This document shows, piece by piece, positions 46,330 through 57,971 of a DNA stretch of 64,000 nucleotides (position 1 is its first letter; every line of letters begins with the position of its first letter). The DNA is taken from positions 478,429,657 through 478,493,656 of the forward strand of contig NC_081412.1 of assembly GCF_030272615.1 (NCBI RefSeq), in the 5' to 3' direction. The notes under the pieces are model-generated. The model saw nothing but the letters and a program-made list of their open reading frames with translations. It was not told where the DNA came from and made no database searches. This stretch comes from Cryptomeria japonica (taxonomy: Eukaryota; Streptophyta; Pinopsida; Cupressales; Cupressaceae). Position numbers and translations under genes: made by a program.

Positions 46330-47517
46330 TGTTGCAAGTTTGGTCAAAATGAGCTATTGTTGTGTTGTCATTGGTGTCAACATGCTTTGGTTGTCATTAG
46401 TGACAGGTTGGTATAATTGATATTGAGTATCCTGTGCAGTTGTACTGAAAGATTTGCTCTACATATCTTCTATATTGTACATTTATTCATTTGGTTTGGA
46501 TATGTTGTTAAGCAGTGTTTAGAGATTCTATATTTGGGATTTGGTGCTCCGAATTGTTGTGCTAAGGAAGTTGCATTCACTAGTGTGTGACAATGTTTGA
46601 CAATGTTTTCATGTGAAATGCATGCTCCGCATTTCTCCGCCTTATGGTTTTTGGTGTTGCGGTTTTGGAGTTAAGTTGGTAATGTCCTTAGCTTCATTCT
46701 ATTCAGTTGGCACGTGTTCTTGGACTTTGAAAGCATGGTTTCAAAGTTCGACGGTGTTTACTCTAGGTTTGGCTGACCTCGGGTGTTTACACTTCACATT
46801 ATTGCTCTGATGATTATGGATTGTTATATAACATGTTTGATGTTCTTTTTGGTCTCAGTTAAGATGTGTTGTGGTCCACTTCACATTCTTTTCCACCATA
46901 GGAATGTTTAGTGCCGATCTAATTTGAACTTTGTTCAGTTAAGTTGCCTAGCGGACCTTGGGAGATTTTGCATATGTGAGGATGATATAAATAAAGGATA
47001 ATTTGTTGAGGATGGTATGAATGTGTGTATGAGGATAGAATGGAAGTGATTAGCGATGAAAGTGTATGAAAGAGGATCTATCTCCTTGATTGTTTGAGTT
47101 GATGATAAGTGTTGTTTGAGTTAGTCAAAGTGTTGAGCAATGTGGACTTTCATGTGTTAGCTATCGAAAGCAATGAGTCGAAGGTATCTACAAATCTTAC
47201 AGTTACAGAGGTACATCAATGGTGGATTCTTTCTCTTTTATTCTTCTTCATCTGGGCAATGAGCCAAACTTTCTTTCTCTCAAGTAATGAGCCTTTCTTT
47301 GAAAAAATCACTTTCACCGATGTCACCCTAACAGGTGTTCATATATTGAGAAGAGCATTCTCCGTGGTTTTTTCATGTTCTTTCATGCTCATATCTTTCT
47401 GTGAATTAAGTAATAAAGTTGAGTTGTTGAGGATCTAATTTAAGGAAAAGATTTTAAGATATGTTTGTACAAATGATTCACCCCCCCATAGTTGTCTTGT
47501 CGTAAGAACATTCAACA
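46330..47517 (+). repeat. E3 3' LTR
   Basis: TGTTGCAAGTTTGG...ACATTCAACA; TATAAATA at 46986-46993. Confidence 0.92.
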
Positions 47518-48328
47518 ACCTTATAGTATAGTTTTGGGCATATCTTGATGTGGAATTGATATACTTGACCTTGTTAGGATGAGGACAAAGACTCGGTGTA
47601 GTATGGGATATATCAAATCTTGTTTCCACTTGCTCATTGGTGCAAAAGACTAGGGAAAGGAATGTGACCCACAGTGTACTGCGCAATGCATCAACATTCC
47701 CTTTATCTAGGATGCACTAGGGGCAAGTGATAGTCAGCCATTGTGGATGTGTCGATCTCTCATTGTGTATAAGTGATGTATGCTAGAGCTAATCGCTATG
47801 TGTATGATATGTATGAGCCAATCACCATGTGTTTATGTGATGTGCACTCAAGTCACTCTCTATGGAATTGGAAATTATGGAAGGATATGACTCCTATATA
47901 ATTGAGTATGCTTGTACACTACCTGATGGCCAATGGTTATCTTCTATTGAAATGGACTAAGTTAATTGATTGCATGTAATTAACAATCAAGATTTAAGAG
48001 AGATCAAAGATCTCATACGACAAAAGAGGATGAATTCCATCTAACCCTCAAGGGCGAACTACGAAGCCTCTAACTTCCCTCGAAGGGATACATAGATTGT
48101 GTGATAAAAAATGAACCCTCAAGGCATAGGTTTAGGTCTATTGGGGATCCTAATCTCAAGAGCTTACCACCTTTGAGTGCAAGCATAAGTGGTGGTGTAA
48201 AGTTGCCACCACTATGGTGATTGAAGAAATTATGAAGTTGATGCTTCTAAGATAGAACAAGAAGCTTGGTTGATTAAGTTGGTACTTGTGAAAAAAAAAA
48301 ATAGTGGCAATTGAGGGCAGTTGTTACA
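47518..48328. other. Right non-coding part of the 19.2-kb insertion
   Basis: No gene seen. An A11 run at 48291-48301 precedes the terminal TTGTTACA. Confidence 0.5.
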
Positions 48329-49016
48329 GATAGATGGACAAATGGAGACCGTCCATAAGTGGGTTGAAGGATATCTAAGGATCTGTGTAGGAGGGAAACA
48401 GAAGGCTTGGATCAAGTGGTTATATTTGGGTGAGCATTACTGCCATACCACATATCACATGTCTATCAGCATAGCTCCTTTGTATGGGTATGATGTCACA
48501 TCTTTTGTGGACTTAGTCATTGTTGATAGCAAGGTTTTGAAGGCCAACAATTTATGTAGAATCTCCAATAGGCTCAAAACCAACAACATATTTATGTAGA
48601 CCAGAACAAGTTGGAGAGATCTTGGAAAGGAATAGAGCAAAGAAACTAAAACCTCGGTTTTATGGACCATATCGGGTTGTGAGATGGATAGGAGAGGTTA
48701 CTTATGAGTTAGAGCCACCCGAGCACAGCAAGATCCATTATGTGTTTCATGTTTAATGCCTCAAAACCACACTTGGACAACATATTTCACTCTCTCTTGA
48801 GCTATCATTACTAGATTAGTAAGGTAAATTGATTTCAATACCCAAGGCTATTTTTGATGTAAGGGAGAGAAGATTGAGAAGTAGAAGCATCAAAAAATAA
48901 CTAGTATGATGGAAGGATTTTCTTCTAGAAGATGCTACTTGGGAAGGAGATCAAAAACTTCAACATCCAAATCTACCATCGTTTTAGGGCAACTGATTTC
49001 AAGAAGGGAGGGAGGA
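48329..49016 (+). pseudogene. Gypsy integrase C-terminus and chromodomain-type tail
   Basis: Directly continues the integrase at 29100. It has GQMETVHKWVEGYL (with the catalytic Glu), then WIKWLYLGEHYCHTTYHMS and YGYDVTSFVDLV. A deletion removes about 40 codons. After that come broken GPY/F-module sequence (FYGPY) and the tail WKDFLLEDATWEGDQ, typical of Gypsy chromodomain ends. The polypurine tract is 49001-49016. Stops and frame shifts are frequent. Confidence 0.85.
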
Positions 49017-49017
49017 T

Positions 49018-50409
49018 TGTCCCCTTCGCAAGCATGATCAACTAGTGAAGACACTTAGTTTATTTTAATTCATGTAGGCTGATCGGGGTGTGTTAAAAGA
49101 ATAATTAATTATTTATTAAACGGGCAACTTATATTTAATTAATATTGGATAGTTTATTTTAAAAATTGACTTTTGGGAGGGGCCAAATGTAAAGTTAAAT
49201 TAAAAAGAAATATTAAAATTCACTTGAGAGGAAATGAAATATAAATATCAAATATTAAAAATAGTGGTACAAAAAGGAGAGCTTGCAAAAAAAAACTCAT
49301 TCTTCGCAGTTTATTTTCAAAAACCCAACTTTGGAGATTGAGCAACTATTCATCTTTCTGTCCTAGGATGAAAACCCTATGGCAAAGATTGGTTTTAAGG
49401 ACGGAAACCCTCCCAGCCAATTCATGAGTGGATCCATTAAGATTTCACAGCTGTGTTGAATGTTAAGACATTGGTGGAGTTTGTGTTGAACATATGGTAA
49501 ATTATGTTCAATTTGAGTAGTAGTTGAAGATTCACGAAAAAATCATTTGCCTTAAAATATATAGAAAGTTATCTTCAGTGCCAACTATATTGCAGTCCAG
49601 TGATTATCCCAGCATTATTCTACTGTATTTATCAATATTGTGTGAGCAGCTCCGGCACAAAAGGGGTTAGTATATTATATCAGCAATTAACATAATCTGT
49701 TATTTCATTTATTGGTTGTTGTAAACCATTGGCACAATTAAAAAAACAGCAAGCTGTTTGTTCATTTCTATACAATCTTTAGTCATTGGAAAGAAAGGGG
49801 GAAAAAAATTGTTAATATCTGCAGCTACACACAATTTCAGTATTTTTATGACAATTATGTGGGAAATTTTCAGTAAAAGAACGTTGACTATAACTTATTC
49901 ATAAAATCACGACTATCTAGGGTAAATATCACAAAAATCAATGGTTCACAATTTCGACAATTAATCGTGATTTTTTCACAATTGTTGATGCTTAAATGAT
50001 TTGACTAATATTACACTACAAAAGCTCCATTTACTTAAAAATGCCATCATCCAAGGGAGGTTTAGCTATTTGACGCATAGATAGCACAGTTTTAAAACTT
50101 GGAACATGGAAAAACTAGGCAGACCCAATTTTGACTCAATATACACTCAGACTACTTAAATAGTTAAATTCATTAAAAAACATAAATTTCATCCAAAAAA
50201 CAGTTACAAAACATATGAAATGAATCTGCAAAATGTTAGGAAATTGTTTTCTATTAGATTTGAATTAAAAAGGAGTGTGATACCACATCAACAAGCGAAT
50301 ACAACAGCCAATAATATGATATGAATCTCATGATGATTGGAAACCATCATCAAAATTATAATTCCATGCAAGTAACAACAATTTATAATTTTCTCTTCCA
50401 TACAAACAT
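49018..50409 (+). repeat. Gypsy 3' LTR (5' part) and following AT-rich DNA
   Basis: Begins TGTCCCCTTCGCAAGC right after the polypurine tract. A second copy of this start is near 54800. A TATAAATA run near 49230 is a candidate TATA box. The LTR end was not identified; the solo LTR at 50410 may interrupt it. Confidence 0.6.
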
Positions 50410-51996
50410 TGTCATGTCCCCTCCTTGATCATTATATATATCCTAAATGAAACAATTATTATTAATTAATATAATAATTAACGAATAATTATTTGAAATT
50501 TATTTATTAAATATTATTATTTAATTTATATTTATTACTAATAATATTCATTAAATATTCAAATAAAAATAAATTAATCTTATATTATAAACATAATTTA
50601 CATGTTCTTAATTGTAAACACAATTTATATATTTAAAATAATAAATATATAATGTATACATTTCATATTGCTGATCAAGAAGATAGAATATCACATGGGA
50701 CAGCAAATTCATATATACCGAAGCATCCATAAAATAATATATTGTATCACGTATAAAATGACAAGAAATTAATTATCGCACTAAGTAATGTTTACATCGA
50801 GCCAAAGGGTAGACTTAGCAAACAGTAAAGCATCCATGAGTCATTGTATCGGATAAGCAAGCATAATATCAATATTATCGCTATCCATTAAAGGAGTTGT
50901 CAATTATGTTAAGTTTTATCAAGCAATCCCTTGGTTAATAAACATAAATGGTGATTAAGAAGAAGATAGCAATTAGCACGAGGAAAGGTGCAATCTGTAT
51001 CAAGAGGTATGTTTTACTAAAAGTGGTGACTAAGAGTGGCCTCTGTTCATGAAAAGGTACGGTGAAGTATATAAGACAATGGAGTAGAGTATTAAAAAGG
51101 GAGAATAGATATTATCCGGCAGCCATCGATCAGAATTGTTATTAAGTTACAGGCAGTAACATCCTTGTTTTGGGTGGTATGCATGGGGATGTGCTTATTA
51201 CGTATGCTTAATATATGAAGCCTGATAATGTTTTTATGCAGAATTTAATAGTAATATTAATATATGAATACTAATATAAATATTAATAGTAAAATTTATT
51301 GGCTGCAATAGGTATGACAGTCATATTTAATATCATATATACCGGTAGACCAGATCTGATGCATGTCAGATCTGTCTGCCTTTACAGCCACTAGATAGAC
51401 TAATAATTAGTGTTTAGGCAGTAGTAGTGTTAATAATTTATATAATAGGTAATATTATTTGATTCATTTATTTATGTATATCTATAGATATAATGTTGAT
51501 CAGACAAATAACAATATTAGATTGTAAAATCAGTATAATAGTGGAATTACTTTAAAATATTCCTACCATTACTACCAGTAACTAAGGAGAGGTGATGGAA
51601 TTGTTTCCAAGAGGGGCAGTCTAAATCCAGTCAATAGGTTGTTTCCCAAGAGAGAGTGGGGATCATCTACCCGAGAACCTTGAGGACAGGGTCCAAAATG
51701 GGGTAAGGGCTTGGATCTGAAAACTTTGAGGGAAGCCTATTGAAATTGGTATCAAAGCGCTTGGCAACATAGTCATTCTCTTCCTCTTAGACTGGAGTAA
51801 TGCAAGGGTTAAAGGTTATAATTGTTGAAGATAATCATCTTAAATTAATTAATGAACAACTTACTTATCAATCAATCAAATCAATAGAATATGGAATGAC
51901 ACACATTTAATTATTTTTGCTGAGCCAGTTTCTTATTTTAACTAATCTAAGTCGTATTGAAATAAGATCAATTGTGATTAAATAGGGGACATTACA
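50410..51996 (-). repeat. Minus-strand solo LTR with TSD AACAT
   Basis: Plus strand TGTCATGTCCCC...GGGGACATTACA. AACAT flanks at 50405-50409 and 51997-52001. 51110-51790 is the reverse complement of blocks in the two plus-strand solo LTRs. At 1587 bp it is about 550 bp longer, so it is a longer subfamily or holds an extra insertion. Confidence 0.85.
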
Positions 51997-52004
51997 AACA
52001 TCTT

Positions 52005-53610
52005 GGGGATGATTGGAGTTCTTCTCTTTGTAGTCAGTTGTAGCTCAACCCTTGAACTAGAAGGTAATAGCTCCTTAAGATCACTATCATTCTCTACCAT
52101 GATGTCATCAAACAAAACACCTCTTGCTTCTCATTTTTCTGCACTCTCCTTTGTCTGCCTCTCAAAATCAACAATCTCATATTCTACAAATTATCCAAGT
52201 AAATTGCCTAATGAATATTTGAGCCATCCACCTTTTTTGAGCAAAGGCAATGGTTTTATTGTATGAAGACAAGGTCATCGAGGTACTTTTGTGTCAACTT
52301 GTTGCATTTTTTCGTGAGTGGCATCAAAAAAGCTTCAATTCCACTCACATCCAAAAATGCTATAGGGTATGGCAAAATTTAGAGAGCTAAATTTTGAAGA
52401 TTTGGGGTTTATATGCCCTAGTCTTCCCCCCAAGAAACCACGAAGAAAATATTCACATTTCTTACCTAGTGCATATATTAAAAAATTGGCATGATGACTA
52501 AGACTTTTTGTTCCCTAGTGGTTGGGTGGTTCTCCCTCAAATGGCTAGTGTTGAAGAGAAGAGCCTACTCACTCATGTGTGTATCTCCACAAATCTCATA
52601 ATCAATTTCTCAACCTCCTCCTCAAGTGTCATCTTCTCAATGCATTTTGTGAGGCCCTCCATAACCTCCTCATCAGCCCTAAAGTTTTCTATGTAGAAAA
52701 TATGGGATTGAGGTAGTGCATTGTTGTATGAATGGGTTGGTGAAGTTAATTGTTCCACCTCTGAACAATAATATCATGTATGCGTTTGAATTTCTTCTAC
52801 CTCCTTTCTAATACTTTTGAATGGCCTCCTTGGCCTTTTCCATTGGCTTATATAGATATCCTATTCGATTTTACTCCCTATCATCCAAATGGAAAGCACT
52901 AACTTAGACAAAAGATTCCAAGTCCAAGTCAAGTAAAATCAAAACTAAGCAAAACCTAGCAATTAGAATTTAAAAAAATTCAACTTCAAAAATACAATGT
53001 AAATTAAAATAGAATTTTGAAGTTACCTTAATGATCTTCACAAAGAGAACGTCAAAAATTGTCTTTTGAATCCTTCATCCATCTCTTCGAACAAAAAGAA
53101 TCCAACCATTCTTGATTCACAAGCATCTGCTTGAAACGTGTGAGCAAACCACAAATGCTATGAAAGGTGATGAAATTAATTGTACGTCATGTGGTACCTA
53201 CTCACGCAAGCTCCTTCCCCTTGGTGTGCTCTATTATCAATCTTGGTGATGTTCATGGCATCTTCCATCACAAATTTCAACCAATAAATGTTGCCTATAT
53301 CCTCCAATAGAAGATCAAGGCAATGTGCAATCAAAAGGCTACAAATAAGCATTAGATGACCATCCTCAACTAGTCTCGCTTCCACCACATACGCTACTAC
53401 ATTATCCAACACAACTTGGACCCAAATTTCTAGACCAGCCTCTAAGCCAACCTCCTCTAACATTTGACTCAAATTTTCAATGTTATTTAATTTGGTCAAA
53501 GCATTGATGGTCCTCAAGAACACCATCTAGCCATTTGAAGCCACTAGAAATTTGATAAGAGTGTGATCCATTTTGTCATTTGTCCAGCCATCTAATCATA
53601 TAGTGCATCC
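52005..53610 (-). pseudogene. hAT transposase pseudogene with DUF659 domain
   Basis: Minus strand, from right: DGWTNDKMDHTLIKF (53593-53549, conserved first Asp), VFLRTINALTK, then VVLDNVVAYVVEARL and IAHCLDLLLEDIGN, the signature of DUF659 hAT transposases. Further left are FRADEEVMEGLTKCIEKM (52730-52670) and a decayed C-terminal dimerisation region with GCEWN where the family has Cys-Glu-Arg-Asn-Trp. Multiple stops. 53611-54255 may hold its decayed N-terminal part. No termini were found. Confidence 0.7.
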
Positions 53611-54289
53611 ATCCTTGTGTAGATATTATTTTTCTCTTCTACAATCATCTTTATATTTGTCACTACTTTTTGAAGCACAAGCCAATTAATTCAGGTGGAC
53701 TAAGTGCCTTAATCTCTTTCCTTGCAACAATCAAGATTGTGATCAAATATATGCTAATCTCCTAATATATGCTTCCTACTGCATTGAACAAACGGTGGTT
53801 GTAGTCCCAAAAATTTGCACAAGTCATGTTTGCTTCCTCATGCTTTTCGTTGTTACAACATGTAACTTCAAGCAAAGGTTGTGAATCTAGCATGTTCTGT
53901 GGAACAAAAATATCCCTATGAATACATGCAACTAGATCTTGATGAAGTGGATGTACCATGAATTCGTTGACCACAAAGTGGTGCCTCCAATCTCTACCTC
54001 TATTTCTGCCTTTGATTGTCACACCATGTTTGGATTCATCACTTCTACAATGGTTGTAGCTATAGTCATCTTTTCCAAAAAAAATCTTTGTCAAAATTGA
54101 GGGCCACATTCATTTCCTATGCAACCTCCAACTTGATGTTTGGACACAATTTGACGTTGTGACAACAATCTATGGAAGGTGGTATTTGAAGTGATTGATA
54201 GCTCCCCTCATCTTCAATACACAATAGTTGCAAATAACTGATCCGAGCAACATCCTTGTTGCCCACTTTGGCTTGCACTTCCACTTCCA

Positions 54290-54950
54290 CTTCTCAATGC
54301 CATTGGGTACAAAGAAACTTATGGAGAATCTTATGTAGACTCAAAACCAGCAAAATATTTATGTTTACCTGTTTTCTTGTGGCTGCAATCCTACAAGTAG
54401 TTTTCCTTGGAGAAGAGTGGGGCAAAGAAGCTAAAAACCTCAGTTTTATGGACCATATTGGGTTGTGAGAAGGATAGGAGAGGTTGCTTATGACTTAGAG
54501 TCGCTTGAGCACAAGAAGATCCACAACGTGTTTCATGTTCCATTCCTCAAAAAGGCAGTTGGACAACATATTTCACTCTCTCTTGAGCTACCACCATTGG
54601 TTGAATAAGGTAAATTGATTTCAATACCCAAGGCTGTTTTGGATGTAAGGGAGAGAAAATTGAGAAGTAGAAGCATCAAAAATTACTGGTATGACGAAAG
54701 GATTTTCTTCTAGAAGATGCTACTTGGGAAGGAGATCAAACACTTCAACATCCAAATCTATAATTGATTAAGGGCAAGCAATTTCAAAAAGGGAGTATAG
54801 TAATGTCCCCTTCGCAAGCATGATCAACTAGTGAAGACCCTTAGCCTATATTAATTCATGTAGCCTGGTTGGGGTGTGCTAAGGGAGTAATTAATTACTT
54901 AAAATAATTTGTCTTAAGTCACACATTTTATGGGCAAACCTGGACACGCA
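54290..54950 (+). pseudogene. Second Gypsy 3' fragment: integrase end, chromodomain tail, LTR start
   Basis: Same subfamily as 48540-49100: FYGPYWVVRRIGEVAYDLE, KIHNVFHVPFLKKAVGQH and a tail sharing the same damaged codons (ggattttcttctagaagatg). Polypurine AAAAAGGGAG at 54786-54795, then taatgtccccttcgcaagc. Everything upstream of the integrase end is missing. 54951-55450 to the right holds nothing recognisable. Confidence 0.75.
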
Positions 54951-55450
54951 ATGGCGGTTTCTTCTGCTTATTTTTCTCTTTTTTTGTTTTATTTTTTACT
55001 TTGATCAAGCACACTCCTCAACCCTAAAAGTGACCTATAAAACACATGAAATACCAAAAGTAATTTATTTTAGCTCACTTCTTTTGCAAACAACAAATAT
55101 CATTCCAAAAGGTTGAACATTCATTTTTGCTCGTTGGATCAACAAAGAGAGTATAAGATTGATTTTTGAAGGTTCTACAACAGTTGCATTGTCATTCTTA
55201 CGCATTTGCAAGTGTTCATTGACTGCTAAGAAGAAAATAGAAGGGTTATTTTGCAAAGAGGTAAAAAAAATTCAATTTTTTTCTTCCATTTTTGTCTTAC
55301 AAACTTGAAAAAAATTCTTTGCTTTGTTTATCTATGTTTTTTCCATTCTTTTATGAATGTATCGTAGATTCAAAATAGCTAGGTATGTATATCTATTTTT
55401 TTGTTGTTTTGAATGTGTTGTTTACAAAATTTCTTGCTATATGAATCACA

Positions 55451-56574
55451 ATGGCAATTAGTTCTACCTCGACATCTCAACCTAAATTCAAAACAAATCT
55501 GAAAACTCCTCTATGAAATATGTTCAAATGATACAAATGATTCTAGGTGGTGAGGGTTACATTTGAATTCACAATGGATCTGATGTTCAATATTCTAGTT
55601 CATATAGTCAAGTGAAAGCACATTTGTGTGGAATACCTAAAAAAGGCATCAATCCTTGCCCTAGAAAGAAAGGTGTACATGTGCCATCAAAGAAAATGAT
55701 AGGATATATCATGGAGCAAAAACAATTAGATGAACAAGAAACCCATAAATCAAGTCACCCCTTCATTAAAATATGATCAAAGGGAATGCATCCCCCATCT
55801 AATCCTAATGTTGTGGTAGAAAACCACCCATTTTTAGCCACTCCTCATCTTCAAAGTGAACAACCCACCACAAACAAAAGACAAAAGGGACCTTTGGAAA
55901 CTGCATTTCAAAATGAGAGTCAAGACATTGTCGATCAACATATAGCAAGATGTATTTATGCAAATGGGTCGGCTTTCAATGTTGTTCGCTCACCATATTG
56001 GAAAGAGATGTTTAAAAAGGTTGATGAAGCTCCAAAAGGGTACAAGGGCCCAAGTTACGAGAAGATATGTAGCACCTTATTAGATCAAGAGTTCAAGATG
56101 GTTGAAGATTCATTGAAACCCATAAGACATTCATGGGTTGAGACAAGTGTGTCCATTATTTTGGTATGTGGAAGGATGCAAAAAAGTTGACCCTTGATCA
56201 ATGTCATAGCAGTGCCCCTTAAAGGGGCAATGTTTTTGAGAGTCATGGATTGTGAGGAGCAAGTGTAAAATGGACAATTAATTGTTGATATTCTCATCAC
56301 AGCCATTGAGGAAGTAGGACCCTATATCATTGTTTAGGTCCTAACAAACAACGCAAAGAATTTTAGAGCTGATGGTTGTTGGTTGCGGAATGATATTCAC
56401 ATATATTTTGGACACCTTGTGCAGTCTACTCACTCAATCTTATGCTACAAAGTGGGGAAAAAAAATGGAACAAAAAGTTGTATGCAAAGGACGAGAACAT
56501 CCAACTGTTCATCACCAACCACCACATGTCTCAAGACAATTTTTAGAATATTTTCAAAATTGGAGCTATTGAAG
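55451..56574 (+). pseudogene. hAT transposase pseudogene, N-terminal half
   Basis: The likely start is ATG 55451. A decayed BED-type zinc-finger region follows (SSSYSQVKAHLCGIP), then a linker. The open stretch from 55786 has GPLETAFQNESQDIVDQHIA, YANGSAFNVVRSPYWKEM and PKGYKGPSYEKI. A stop at 56188 is followed in other frames by INVIAV and a DUF659 remnant with Asn for the conserved Asp (NNAKNFRADG). The C-terminal half is absent. It is only distantly similar to the hAT copy at 52005-53610. Confidence 0.75.
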
Positions 56575-56626
56575 GTAAGTGTAGTATTTTATTTTACATT
56601 TTCATAATTTGATTTGTGTATTCTAT

Positions 56627-57457
56627 GTAATTTCCCTCTTTAGGATATTTCAAATTATTGCCTTAAAACAATCATATTTACTCAAAATGATAATAGCTTT
56701 GTCAAAGATAAAGAATTTATGGTAATATTCAAATCTATAAATTATAGCATAATTCTCAAAATACATCATATCATAAAATCTTTGAAAGTAATTATAAATC
56801 TGCTGGATTAGAGGTTTTCATCACCAACTCAATAATGGCAATATCATAGATTTTTGTCCTTAAAACTCTTAGTCCACCTTGGAGGTTTTTCATCCTCCTT
56901 GATCAAGATTTGGAACTCGATAAGAGCAATAAGGGTTTCCGTCCTTATCCTCTCATGAACTTGGAAGGGACTTCGTCCTTCCTATTTGCAAGACACTTAC
57001 TCAAGTTCAAAACTGATTGCTTGATGTATTTGCTAGATTATTGCTGATTGCTTTGGCTGATTGATATTTTTTTATGGATTTGTGAGTGAATGCTTAAATG
57101 ATTTTATCCTTAAAAGAATTACCCCTTCCCAAGATATGATCTCCCTTTTATAACTTCTTCTTGAGGGAGACACAAATTTTCACCATTTTTGCCCTTTGAA
57201 AGAGTCACACCTATCCAACTTTAATCACTGGTCTTGAACCTTTTAATTAAATGTCTTTAGCAATCACTGCCCATAAAACAATTGATTTAGTTTTAATTGT
57301 ATGCTTTTGGGGATCGTTGGCCATGATATTCTTTAGTTTTTCTAAATCGACTCCTTTTATAGATTCACTACCATCTTATTTCAACGCTTGGGTTATGAGT
57401 TAAGGGCTACAATCTTTAATAGCTGCTAACTCTTGTATTTTTGGTGGGGACATGACA
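56627..57457 (-). repeat. Minus-strand Gypsy LTR
   Basis: Plus strand TGTAATTTCCCTC...GTGGGGACATGACA. Immediately right, the minus strand encodes WEGRIVMSP, the usual extreme C-terminus of this Gypsy group just before the 3' LTR, so this is a 3' LTR of a minus-strand element whose body is mostly lost. Confidence 0.6.
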
Positions 57458-57620
57458 ATCCGCCCTTCCCAAGATTGCTTGTCCCCAAACAATGTCAATT
57501 TTAGTCTGTCAAACTAAATCTTTTTTGCCAATACAAGAATCCCAAATCAACTTTGGAGATTTGTAATCCTTAGATCCTCCTTGTGATGCAATTAGCTTTT
57601 GCTGCATTACTTTGATATAA
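57458..57620 (-). pseudogene. Extreme Gypsy Pol C-terminus
   Basis: Minus strand LFGDKQSWEGRIVMSPPK. The remainder of the element is not found, so it is truncated by the plus-strand Gypsy fragment to the right. Confidence 0.5.
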
Positions 57621-57699
57621 TTTATGATTGGAGATTCTGGGTTAATGATGTTTCTTTCAATATCTTGGTTATGTCCAACTCTCCACTACCAAGATTTCC

Positions 57700-57971
57700 T
57701 TGAAGAGTTGTTAAAGTACTTGCCAGGTAGAACATCAGGGGACAGTCTTTGAGACTGAAGGTAGAGGACGGGCAGCTTTCTTTGAAGCCCGTGCACATTC
57801 TGCAGCGTCGCGATTTGATCCTCTGGGGGCACGTCATAGAGCAGGTAAGGGTCCAATGGGACCCAAATGTTGAGACCTCAGCCACTTGGGAGGATGCAGC
57901 AAGGATGCAAGTTCTCTACCCTTATCTCCTTGCAGGCTTCTAGGAGTAAGCCTAGAGCTAGGGGGGGAGGA
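57700..57971 (+). pseudogene. Gypsy chromodomain-type C-terminus and polypurine tract
   Basis: LQRRDLILWGHVIEQVRVQW followed by TSATWEDAARMQVLYP, a chromo-shadow-like end typical of Gypsy Pol. The frame closes at 57941. GGGGGGGAGGA (57961-57971) abuts TGTGATACCCC. All upstream Pol domains are absent. Confidence 0.75.

Larger units (their letters stand above)
40835..47517 (+). mobile_element. Copia element E3, complete ends, decayed interior
   Basis: LTRs 40835-42096 and 46330-47517, primer-binding site 42099-42110, gag-pol 42154-45953, polypurine tract 46318-46329. Flanks ACATT (40830-40834) and ACCTT (47518-47522) match at 4 of 5, consistent with an aged target duplication. Integrase has lost its N-terminal half, and two internal tandem duplications are present (86 bp and 163 bp). 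Confidence 0.93.
29101..48328. mobile_element. 19.2-kb nested insertion (TG...CA, TSD GATAG) in the Gypsy integrase
   Basis: Starts TGTCACATCC and ends TTGTTACA. GATAG flanks it at 29096-29100 and 48329-48333. The integrase reading frame joins exactly across the insertion: the Asp codon is completed and Gly-Gln-x-Glu follows. Subtracting the solo LTR, E2, the TRIM and E3 with their duplications leaves about 5.05 kb with no coding sequence. That remainder could be a very long solo LTR or a non-coding LTR element. Its own two ends do not resemble each other. Confidence 0.8.
25033..49017 (+). mobile_element. Gypsy (chromovirus-like) element, 5'-truncated and split by two insertions
   Basis: Plus-strand order: gag (25033-25540), protease remnant (25541-26004), [solo LTR], RT, RNase H and integrase (27053-29100), [19.2-kb insertion], integrase end and chromodomain-type tail (48329-48995), polypurine tract (49001-49016) and 3' LTR (from 49018). 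Coding continuity across both insertions is exact once each insertion and one copy of its 5-bp duplication are subtracted. The 5' LTR and Gag N-terminus are missing. Many stops and frameshifts show it is long dead. Confidence 0.85.

Noticed and set aside
56575-56643. GT-AG intron in the plus-strand hAT transposase (gtaagt...ctctttag)
   Set aside because: The downstream side is the start of a Gypsy LTR (TGTAATTTCCC at 56627) and does not continue the transposase, so the splice-like ends are coincidental.
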